Source of the DNA: DATGIQ01 sp035295665
Lineage (GTDB): Bacteria > Planctomycetota > Planctomycetia > Gemmatales > Gemmataceae
Length of the DNA stretch: 12,790 nt
Assembly (NCBI GenBank): GCA_035295665.1
Contig: DATGIQ010000297.1
Coordinates: 1 to 12,790 of the forward strand
Direction of reading: 5' to 3'
The notes under the pieces were generated by a model. The model searched no databases. It was given only the letters and a program-made list of their open reading frames with translations, and had not been told where the DNA came from. The position numbers were made by a program, and so were the translations under genes. Shown here one piece after another: positions 7,219 through 12,790 of this stretch (position 1 is the first letter of the stretch; each line of letters starts with the position of its first letter).

Positions 7219-7375
7219 TGGTTTTTTTCAGTTTCTTGCGGATTTAGCAATGAGCCTTTCGCTTTCCATTTCCGGCAGCGATCTTTTCCGATAAAATAAT
7301 TTTCGCTCTAGCCAGCGGCTTGCGGATGCTCGAAGGAGGATCAAACGACCGCGGCTTGCCAAATGAGGAACCACC

Positions 7376-7744
7376 ATGGCCAAAGGGGCGGGAAAAGCGC
7401 GAAAGAAGCTGCCCAAGGAATTAGCGGTCATCCGAGCGGATAACTGCACCGGGTGCGAAGCGTGCATCGAGGTGTGCCCGGTGGACTGCATTTACAAAGT
7501 TCCGGGCGAAGATCAGCCAGGTCTCCAAACTTTTTGCGACATCGATTTGGAACGATGCATCGGTTGCTCCCTGTGCGAGCGCTGGTGTCCGTGGGACGCC
7601 ATCGACATGGTGGCCACGCCGACGGTCGCCGAGCATGTCGCCAACAAAGGGGGCCCGCCGGAGTATGTTGAAAAGAACTGGGAACGGTTGGTCGGGGCCG
7701 CCCAGGCACTCGTCGAGCTTGCCGCGGAGCAGCAGAAGAAGTAG
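7376..7744 (+). CDS. 2[4Fe-4S] dicluster ferredoxin-type protein
   Basis: 122 residues with two complete cluster motifs: CTGCEACIEVCP (C24, C27, C30, C34) and CIGCSLCERWCP (C61, C64, C67, C71). By family rule the last Cys of each motif binds the other cluster. An N-terminal basic stretch of about 15 residues and a C-terminal tail of about 50 residues (EYVEKNWERLVGAAQALVELAAEQ, probably helical) extend the core, making it longer than a classic bacterial ferredoxin of about 55-80 residues. It is a cytoplasmic electron carrier; the donor and acceptor cannot be told. The ATG at 7376 has GAGGA at 7365-7369, 6 bases upstream. An aquaporin gene follows 122 bases later. Alternatively it could be a detached subunit of a larger redox enzyme, but no such enzyme is nearby. 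Confidence 0.92.
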   Translation: MAKGAGKARKKLPKELAVIRADNCTGCEACIEVCPVDCIYKVPGEDQPGLQTFCDIDLERCIGCSLCERWCPWDAIDMVATPTVAEHVANKGGPPEYVEKNWERLVGAAQALVELAAEQQKK

Positions 7745-7764
7745 GGTCAGCTTTTCATAACACC

Positions 7765-7793
7765 TTGACAGATTTGGTCTTTCTCGCTTAGAT
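7765..7793 (+). promoter_or_regulatory. Candidate promoter upstream of the aquaporin gene
   Basis: TTGACA at 7765-7770 is a perfect -35 match. A 17-base spacer leads to TTAGAT (7788-7793), only 3 of 6 matches to the -10 consensus. It lies 20 bases after the ferredoxin stop, so the aquaporin may be transcribed on its own as well as from the ferredoxin promoter. A small hairpin (CGGTC, 4-base loop, GACCG) at about 7797-7810 would sit near the start of the leader. Confidence 0.35.
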
Positions 7794-7866
7794 AGCCGGT
7801 CTACCGACCGCCAGGAGGCGCCGAGCCACACGGCCCAGGCGGCAGTTTGCCATTCAAGGAACTTCC

Positions 7867-8724
7867 ATGGAAGAAAAGAACCTGCGGGCCTACATGGCCG
7901 AGATGATTGGTACCTTTCTCTTTGTCCTCATCAGTGCGGGCAGCCAGTGTATCGCGAGCCTGGGGGGCTGGCAGCCGGGCAGCGTCTGGTGGCAGCCTGG
8001 GGTACTCGAGGTAGCCCTCGCCTCGGGGTTCATGTACGCCGTAGCCTTGGCGGTGACCGTGCCCATTTCGGGAGGGTATTTGAATCCCGCCATTACCATC
8101 ACGCTCTGGGTGTTCCGCCGGCTGGAAGGTGTTCAGGCTTCGTTCTTGGTCCTCGCGCAGGTTCTGGGTTCCATCGTTGCCGGCGCGATTCTTTGGCTGG
8201 TGCTGCCGGCCGGGGAGCCGGCGCGCATGGCCAGCCACCTGGGAGCACCGTTCCTGAACCTGGAATACCTGGGCGCGGCCGGGAGCAGCTCGCTGGCCAT
8301 CGCTCTCAAGGGCATTGCCATCGAATTGATCCTCACGCTGGTTCTGGTCCTCATCGTCTACGGTACGCAACTCGACCCCCGGGCCCCGCGCTGGTCGGGC
8401 AATTGGGCGAACCGGTTGGCTTGCCTGTGGATCGGGTTGGCCCTGGTTGGCTGTACGATCTTCGGCTTCCCCCTGACAGGTGCTGCGCTCAACCCGGCGC
8501 GTTGGCTTGGTCCAGCGTTGTGGGATTGGACCCAGCATGCGGACGCCTTCCAATACCACGCTCCGTACTGGGTCGGAAGCATCGCCGGGGCGCTGGCGGC
8601 GGGCTGGCTGTACACGGCCTTGGTGCTGCCGCCTGAAGTCGAGTCGCGCCCGGCGGTTGCCACCCCGGCCCCAGCTGCTCGCCCTGCCGTGACCAGCTCG
8701 ACGCTGTTTCGGGCCAAAAAATAG
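7867..8724 (+). CDS. Aquaporin (MIP family) channel
   Basis: 285 residues, six hydrophobic helices and both half-helix motifs: SGGYLNPAIT (N73) and GAALNPARWLGPAL (N209). The conserved glutamates of helices 1 and 4 are present as AEMIGTF (E12) and IELILTL (E153). The family forms tetrameric inner-membrane pores for water, glycerol or other small neutral solutes. Counting from the NPA asparagines by the spacing that holds in E. coli AqpZ and GlpF (-20, -12, -3 and +3), the selectivity filter would be S53, T197, A206 and R212. There is no aromatic residue or histidine, unlike AqpZ (F/H/T/R) or GlpF (W/G/F/R). The last 35 residues are a Pro/Ala-rich tail. AAGGA at 7856-7860 is 6 bases before the ATG. 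The DUF3501 gene follows 76 bases downstream. Substrate uncertain, family certain. Confidence 0.94.
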   Translation: MEEKNLRAYMAEMIGTFLFVLISAGSQCIASLGGWQPGSVWWQPGVLEVALASGFMYAVALAVTVPISGGYLNPAITITLWVFRRLEGVQASFLVLAQVLGSIVAGAILWLVLPAGEPARMASHLGAPFLNLEYLGAAGSSSLAIALKGIAIELILTLVLVLIVYGTQLDPRAPRWSGNWANRLACLWIGLALVGCTIFGFPLTGAALNPARWLGPALWDWTQHADAFQYHAPYWVGSIAGALAAGWLYTALVLPPEVESRPAVATPAPAARPAVTSSTLFRAKK

Positions 8725-8800
8725 GACTTCTCGCCGCGGGGGGAGCACCGCAGCCGGCCCGCTCCGTTCCCCACCCGGTCAGGCAGCCCAAGGACGGTGC

Positions 8801-9379
8801 ATGCCTCCCTTAACCCTGGACGACCTGCTGCCCCTCGAAGAATACGCTGCACGGCGGCACGAATTCTTTGCAGCGCTGGGGCGCTATCAGGACCATTATC
8901 GCCGGGTCCGCATCGGACCCCAGCTCACCCTCCTTTTCGAGAACCGACAGACGCTCTGGTTCCGCGTGCAAGAAATTCTTCGGATCAGCCGGCTGAGTGA
9001 GCCGGCGCGCGTCCAGCAAGAACTCGACGTCTACAACTGGCTCTTACCGGGACGCAATCAGCTCAAAGCGGCTCTGCTTCTGGCCGGGGAATCGGAGGCC
9101 TGGAGAGAGGCGCGTGGCCACGAGTTTGTGTTCGAACTTGGCGATCATCCTGTCCCCGCGCGCCTGGTCACGTGCCGGCCCGAGGATCGCGCCATCGGCA
9201 CTGCCCACTGGGTGGAGTTCACCCTGGAGAAGGACGCTCGGAATCTCTTGGCAAATCCGCGCATTCCGGCACGGTTCGCAAGTCACTGGGCTCATTACCA
9301 GCACAATAGCGCACCGCTGGGCGAAGAAGTCCGCCAAAGCCTGTTGGATGATCTGAAGTTATCGGATCGCGATGGCTGA
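8801..9379 (+). CDS. DUF3501 family protein
   Basis: 192 residues, about the usual family length. The order of conserved blocks fits DUF3501: LTLDDLLPLEEYAARRHEFFA at the start, then LTLLFENRQTLWFRVQEILR (around residues 43-62), the helix EELDVYN (residues 73-79) with LLPGRNQLKAALL, and later PVPARLVTC and AHWVEFTLEKDA. It is predicted to be soluble and cytoplasmic, without signal or membrane segments. The function of DUF3501 is not established; from memory such genes often neighbour rubrerythrin or Fe-S electron-transfer genes, and here a dicluster ferredoxin lies two genes upstream. AAGGA at 8790-8794 is 6 bases before the ATG. The 76-base gap to the aquaporin shows no terminator, so cotranscription is plausible. 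It ends 63 bases before the convergent TIM-barrel gene. Confidence 0.85.
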   Translation: MPPLTLDDLLPLEEYAARRHEFFAALGRYQDHYRRVRIGPQLTLLFENRQTLWFRVQEILRISRLSEPARVQQELDVYNWLLPGRNQLKAALLLAGESEAWREARGHEFVFELGDHPVPARLVTCRPEDRAIGTAHWVEFTLEKDARNLLANPRIPARFASHWAHYQHNSAPLGEEVRQSLLDDLKLSDRDG

Positions 9380-9442
9380 TCGGATGGAATGAATGCTCAG
9401 ATCGGTTTAAACGAAAGCGGCTACCCTCAAACGGTTGGCGGA

Positions 9443-10354
9443 TCAGAGCGTCCACCAGGCCTGCTGCCAGGTTCGCTTCATGTTGACAATCGCGGTTTGC
9501 GGGGACACGCCGGCCGGCGGTCTGATCTCGAAGCCGCACACCGGACGCCGTCCCGGCCGCAGAAAGCCGATGTCGAATAACACCCGGAGAAATTCCCGCA
9601 GCTCCGCGGCACTGCTGTCGCTGCCGGGCATCCCGAAGAGAGGATGCGTATCACCGAACAGAGCATGTCCCGAGTCCGAGACGCTGTTGCCCATGTGCAT
9701 GGCCACCAGGTGCTCGCGGATGAGCGGAAAGTGCTGGGCCGGCTCTTCGTGACAGAGATAGATATGGCTCAGGTCGTGCAAGAGGCCAAAATCAGAAAAC
9801 TCGCGGCGCACTTCCCGTGCAATCGCCGCCGCGGTTGCGCACGGTCCCACCAGGGCCTTCTTGTCGAGATCATGGTCGAAAATCTCCAACACCATCGGCA
9901 GGCCGACGCGATTCCGTGCGGCATGGCAAAGCGTGCAAAGCGACTGAATCAGACAATCCAGGGCCGCCGGCCGTTCTGCTGCTGCGACGTTACGGCCGCT
10001 CATCACGGCAATGCGAGAGGCGCCCAGTTGCTGCGCCTGCTCGAAACAGCCGAGAACCGCTTCAATGGCGGCTTTACGCTGACTCTTGTCCGCCGCGTTG
10101 AGGTCATGGCCATGGAGCAGCTGGAGCGGTTGGCAGGCAAAGGTCACGTGCATCTGGCAATCGCGCAGAAGGGCAGCACATTCGGCCCGCTGCAGGTCGT
10201 CCACGATCGGGCCAACGTCCACGGCATCGAAGAACGGATCATGGCAAATGGCGGCCAGCGTGTCCAACTGGGGTCCCTCCCCGGTCAGGCATTCGGGGAA
10301 AGCCATGAAATGGACGACGCCGAGTTGAAGATAGGATTGCCAGGAGTCCTTCAT
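9443..10354 (-). CDS. Sugar phosphate isomerase/epimerase-like TIM-barrel protein
   Basis: 303 residues, the usual length for the xylose isomerase-like TIM-barrel family. Candidate metal ligands fall at the expected strand ends: E157 (VLEIFDHD), D194 and H197 in DLSH, H220 (VAMHMGN), D235 and H237 (GDTHP), and E276 (GFEIRP). This Glu-Asp/His-His-Glu pattern indicates one or two divalent metals. Such enzymes act on sugars, inositols, hydroxypyruvate or, in endonuclease IV, abasic DNA; nothing here fixes the substrate. There is no signal peptide, so it is cytoplasmic. The start at 10354 lies 9 bases after the purF-like stop with no clear ribosome site, suggesting translational coupling and shared transcription. 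It converges on the DUF3501 gene, and the 63-base gap (9380-9442) has only an 8-base palindrome GTTTAAAC (9405-9412) and no clear terminator. Confidence 0.85.
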   Translation of the reverse strand: MKDSWQSYLQLGVVHFMAFPECLTGEGPQLDTLAAICHDPFFDAVDVGPIVDDLQRAECAALLRDCQMHVTFACQPLQLLHGHDLNAADKSQRKAAIEAVLGCFEQAQQLGASRIAVMSGRNVAAAERPAALDCLIQSLCTLCHAARNRVGLPMVLEIFDHDLDKKALVGPCATAAAIAREVRREFSDFGLLHDLSHIYLCHEEPAQHFPLIREHLVAMHMGNSVSDSGHALFGDTHPLFGMPGSDSSAAELREFLRVLFDIGFLRPGRRPVCGFEIRPPAGVSPQTAIVNMKRTWQQAWWTL

Positions 10355-10363
10355 GCCAATGGT

Positions 10364-11959
10364 CTATTGTTTTCGCGTGACCGATGCAGCCGTCACCATT
10401 TCATAGGTCCGACCATTGCTGGCGCCCTGGCTATTGCGGATGGCTAACTGATAAAGTTGTTCGCCCGTCGGCGTGGGGTATTCGCCGGTCAGGCAGCCAC
10501 GGCACAATTGCGAGGCGTCCAAACCGATGCAGCGCGCCACGGCCTCCAGGGGGAGATAATACAGACTGTCGGCGCCCAGCTCGCTCGCCATGGCTTGGAG
10601 CTCTTCCGAAGTCGGCCGCGGTCCGCGCAGGAACCGCGGGGCAAATAGCTCTTTCACGGTAGACATGTCGATGCCGTAAAAACACGGCGCGATGATGGGC
10701 GGGCAAGCAACCCGCACATGAATTTCCCGCGCGCGTCCCCGCTCCCGGAGCTCGTGAAGCAGCGACTTCATGGTGGTACTGCGGACAATCGTGTCCTCGA
10801 CGAGAAGGACCCGTTTCCCTTCGAGGACTTCGCGCAACGGCGTGTACTTGACCCGGGCGCGATCGGCACGGCGGACTCCTTCGATGAATGTCCGGCCGAT
10901 GTACCGGTTGCGCATCAATCCCTCGACGGAGGGCACGCCGAGCTCGTGGGCCATCGCGTCGGCGGCCGCCTTACCGGTGTCCGGCACGGGCACGACGATG
11001 GTGTCGCTATCCACGGGAACGCGGCCCAGGAGCTGCTCTTGGCGTGCCAGCTCTTTCCCCAGAGCGGCCCGCGTCAGGTATACGCTCCGCTCATCGAGGG
11101 TGCTGGCCACGTTGGCGAAATAAATCCACTCGAAGAAGCAATGGGCCAGCCGCTGTGCGGGGGCGAAGCGCTCGAACCGGATTTGATTATCCTGGATGAC
11201 GATCATTTCCCCCGGCTCCAGCGAACGGATATCGCGGAAGCCAAGGTTGAGCAGCGGCACGCTTTCGCTGGCGGCGGCGAAGAGAGGCCCTTCCTGGGCA
11301 TAACAAAGCGGTCGAAATCCCTTCGGGTCCCGAACAATTACCATATCGCCCATGGCGTTGAGAAACACGATGTTGTACGCGCCATCGAATTTTCGGCTCA
11401 AGTTGCTGAAGACCTCAACCAGGTCCGGCCGCTCGTCTCCTCTCAGCTCATGGCTGAGATAGTGCATGATGATTTCGGTATCGGTTTCACGGGTGAGGTG
11501 ATAGTCGGTCAATTCGAGCAGCCGGGTGCGCAGCTCTGCAAAGTTGGCCAGCTGCCCATTGAAGGCCAGACCGAACCATTTCCATTTGCAGCCATGATGC
11601 CGTTCGAAGGGCTGAGCATAGCTCAAGTCGTTGGCGCCGCAGGTGGCATAGCGCACATGGCCGATGGCCGCCCGGCCGGCGTATTGTCGCATGATGCTGT
11701 CGTATTTCGCCTGGTGGCTGAGCCGAAAGGCTTCGACGACGGCGCCAATCTGCTTGTACGTATCCAGCAGCCGTTGCCGGGTCGGATTAAAGGTCGTAAA
11801 CCCTGCCGCCAGCTGGCCCCGGTTTTGAAGATCGAGGAGCATCCGCGGCATAAGGCGGGAGACCTGCTCGGGATCGGCCTGGGGAGCAAGCCGAGACGCA
11901 TCCGAGTGGGGAAAATGGTAGATGGCGGCGATCCCGCATTCGTGGTGGAGTTCGCTCAT
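10364..11959 (-). CDS. purF: Amidophosphoribosyltransferase, divergent PurF
   Basis: 531 residues. It transfers glutamine-derived ammonia to PRPP, the first step of purine synthesis. The N-terminal Ntn-type glutaminase starts after a 7-residue leader at C8 (HHECGIAAI), with HVRYATCGAN (101-110) and FNGQLANFAEL (133-143). The phosphoribosyltransferase half has NRYIGRTFI (351-359) and the PRPP loop LLVEDTIVRSTT (385-396). Four cysteines, C274 (HCFFEWIYF), C426 (PCFYGID), C486 and C489 (CRGCLTGEYP), match the Fe-S ligands of the Bacillus-type enzyme, which also has a cleaved leader. Several motifs deviate: VEDTIVRSTT for the usual VDDSIVRGTT, NGQLAN for NGNLxN, and YFANVAS for YFARPDS. The start at 11959 gives the expected leader; a G-run at 11977-11972 is somewhat far for a ribosome site. 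It is first in a pair with the TIM-barrel gene. It could be a paralogue of the housekeeping PurF with altered function. Confidence 0.9.
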   Translation of the reverse strand: MSELHHECGIAAIYHFPHSDASRLAPQADPEQVSRLMPRMLLDLQNRGQLAAGFTTFNPTRQRLLDTYKQIGAVVEAFRLSHQAKYDSIMRQYAGRAAIGHVRYATCGANDLSYAQPFERHHGCKWKWFGLAFNGQLANFAELRTRLLELTDYHLTRETDTEIIMHYLSHELRGDERPDLVEVFSNLSRKFDGAYNIVFLNAMGDMVIVRDPKGFRPLCYAQEGPLFAAASESVPLLNLGFRDIRSLEPGEMIVIQDNQIRFERFAPAQRLAHCFFEWIYFANVASTLDERSVYLTRAALGKELARQEQLLGRVPVDSDTIVVPVPDTGKAAADAMAHELGVPSVEGLMRNRYIGRTFIEGVRRADRARVKYTPLREVLEGKRVLLVEDTIVRSTTMKSLLHELRERGRAREIHVRVACPPIIAPCFYGIDMSTVKELFAPRFLRGPRPTSEELQAMASELGADSLYYLPLEAVARCIGLDASQLCRGCLTGEYPTPTGEQLYQLAIRNSQGASNGRTYEMVTAASVTRKQ

Positions 11960-12256
11960 GCGGATGCATCGCCCCCCAGCGAGAAAAGTTCATCCAAGAA
12001 TGCCTCACGTATCCCGCGGCTCGGAAAGCACGATCATTATAAAGACTTCTCGCTCTGGTAACAAGAAAATCATGATGCAAATGGCAGCGCGGCGGAACCG
12101 GGTGTGCAGCTGTTACTCGGGAGGGAAATTGTAACGGCGGGGTAGGGGCATCGTGGCGGGTGGTGGGTGGCGCGAGAAGAAGACAGACATCAAGGCAGGA
12201 TGATCGCAGCTTCCTCTCCCGCCACGCGCCTTGGCATACCCGTTGGCGTTGGAGCG
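11960..12256. other. Gene-free stretch between the secreted protein and purF
   Basis: These 297 bases hold the purF promoter near 12036-12064 and the 3' flank of the secreted-protein gene. An 8-base inverted repeat, GTGGCGGG at 12153-12160 and CCCGCCAC at 12218-12225, is 57 bases apart and of doubtful meaning. No tRNA, riboswitch-like fold or credible small gene was seen. A purine-responsive element is conceivable upstream of purF but I could not recognise one. Confidence 0.5.
12036..12064 (-). promoter_or_regulatory. Sigma70-like promoter of the purF pair
   Basis: Read on the minus strand, TTGTTA (12064-12059, 4 of 6) is followed by a 17-base spacer and a perfect TATAAT (12041-12036). Transcription would begin near 12029, leaving a leader of about 70 bases before the purF ATG. 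This is the best -35/-10 pair I found in the window and it stands out against the G+C-rich surroundings. Confidence 0.55.
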
Positions 12257-12790
12257 TTAAGCGGCGTTGATTCCCTGATAGACCGTCGAGGCTTCGTTGC
12301 GCAACAAGCTATTGCCATTCCACGGTTCGCCGCCCACGGCATTGTTATTGGCCGCCAGCAGAATCTGGAACACATCGAGCACGGTGTAATTCGGTGTGCC
12401 GAAGGCCGCCCCGCTGGCGCCGATATTCCAGGAATAGGCGCCCAGGCCGTAGCTATTGACCGTAAAGCCATAGCTCTGCCCGATCGTGCCGCCCAAGGAC
12501 AAGGTCGAGGCGAAGACATCCAGGGCGGTGTCCAGGATCTCCACATCCAAGCCGGTCCCCTGGGAAGTTACAAACAGGTTCTGGTAATAGTAGCTGATTT
12601 GCGCATTGGTAAAGGGATTCAGATTCGGGCCACCGCTCATGTTCTCGTAGAGATTGGGGAAGGTGGAGGCCAGCCATTGGCCCAAGGTTTGCCCGCTGCT
12701 CGTTACGCCAAAGCGCCGGATCAGCTGCTGGCCCCGGAGCGATTCCCAGAAGCTGGCCGCCTGGGCCAACGGTCCGGACACGAATTGACC
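12257..12790 (-). CDS. C-terminal end of a large secreted planctomycete surface-type protein (partial)
   Basis: The frame is open to the window edge, so the gene continues upstream outside it; 177 residues are visible, and the GTG at 12781 is unlikely to be the real start. The order of motifs, ASFWESLRGQQLI, LGQWLASTFPNLYE, LDVEILDTALDVFASTLSLGG, SYGFTVNSYGLGAYSWNIG, AAFGTPNYTVLDVFQILLAA and PWNGNSLLRNEASTVYQGIN, recalls a C-terminal module of very large extracellular planctomycete proteins. This is from memory, not a search. Composition is rich in Asn, Ser, Gly and Tyr with no Cys or Lys, as is common in secreted proteins. The function is unknown, possibly a surface or adhesion protein. The stop at 12259-12257 has no clear terminator behind it. 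Confidence 0.7.
   Translation of the reverse strand, partial: GQFVSGPLAQAASFWESLRGQQLIRRFGVTSSGQTLGQWLASTFPNLYENMSGGPNLNPFTNAQISYYYQNLFVTSQGTGLDVEILDTALDVFASTLSLGGTIGQSYGFTVNSYGLGAYSWNIGASGAAFGTPNYTVLDVFQILLAANNNAVGGEPWNGNSLLRNEASTVYQGINAA

Noticed and set aside
7333..7340. AAGGAGGA, a strong ribosome-site-like sequence 35 bases before the ferredoxin ATG
   Set aside because: No start codon lies at a suitable distance. The ATG at 7363 opens only a 26-codon frame 22 bases away, and the ferredoxin has its own GAGGA.
7801..8748. 315-codon open frame on the minus strand over the aquaporin gene
   Set aside because: The translation is rich in Arg, Gln, Gly and Pro, typical of a reverse-frame shadow, while the plus strand encodes a complete channel protein.
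9405..9412. GTTTAAAC palindrome between convergent genes
   Set aside because: An isolated 8-base palindrome with no stem beyond it cannot be supported as a terminator or operator.
10718..12061. 447-codon open frame on the plus strand opposite purF
   Set aside because: It is the antisense shadow of a clearly recognised enzyme in G+C-rich DNA; its translation has no recognisable motif and low-complexity composition.
12153..12225. 8-base inverted repeat (GTGGCGGG and CCCGCCAC)
   Set aside because: The arms are 57 bases apart and simple G+C-rich words; this can easily be chance in such DNA.

Overview
The window looks like chromosomal DNA of a planctomycete, probably near the Gemmata group. This is inferred from gene types rather than a marker gene. 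The signs are a DUF1559 pseudopilin-like protein with a C-terminal H-X9-DG motif, a lipoprotein-anchored WD40 protein beside membrane-anchored TPR proteins, the futalosine menaquinone gene mqnC, the tail of a secreted protein carrying a module I associate with large planctomycete surface proteins, and a G+C-rich composition. Ten complete genes and two cut by the window edges are supported. I saw no tRNA, rRNA, CRISPR array or insertion sequence.

Layout. Bases 1-573 (+) hold the C-terminal half of a subtilisin-like protease. It meets a minus-strand cluster tail to tail: an anchored TPR protein (3980-2712), a seven-repeat WD40 lipoprotein (2707-1664) and the radical SAM enzyme MqnC (start uncertain, best about 1625, end 534). 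A second anchored TPR gene (4145-5461, +) diverges from the first. The two share a gapless C-terminal block, so they are diverged paralogues around one intergenic promoter region. A perfect 12-bp hairpin at 5472-5498 separates the second TPR gene from the convergent DUF1559 gene (6607-5510, -), which lies downstream of a small lipoprotein (7118-6681, -).

From 7376 to 9379 three plus-strand genes follow: a 2[4Fe-4S] ferredoxin, an aquaporin-family channel and a DUF3501 protein. The aquaporin has its own candidate promoter. From 11959 back to 9443 a minus-strand pair encodes a divergent PurF-type amidophosphoribosyltransferase and a TIM-barrel protein of the sugar phosphate isomerase/epimerase type, 9 bases apart. 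A good sigma70-like promoter (TTGTTA, 17 nt, TATAAT) lies upstream of purF. The right edge (12790-12257, -) is the C-terminal end of a large secreted protein.

How the genes fit together. Most of the left half points to the cell envelope: anchored TPR proteins, a periplasmic WD40 propeller, a pseudopilin-like protein and a lipoprotein. MqnC and PurF are ordinary metabolism, menaquinone and purine synthesis. The most unusual points are the aquaporin's predicted selectivity filter, which has no aromatic residue or histidine, the divergent TPR paralogues beside a coupled WD40 lipoprotein, and the non-standard PurF motifs. I found no clear sign of a defence system or mobile island.
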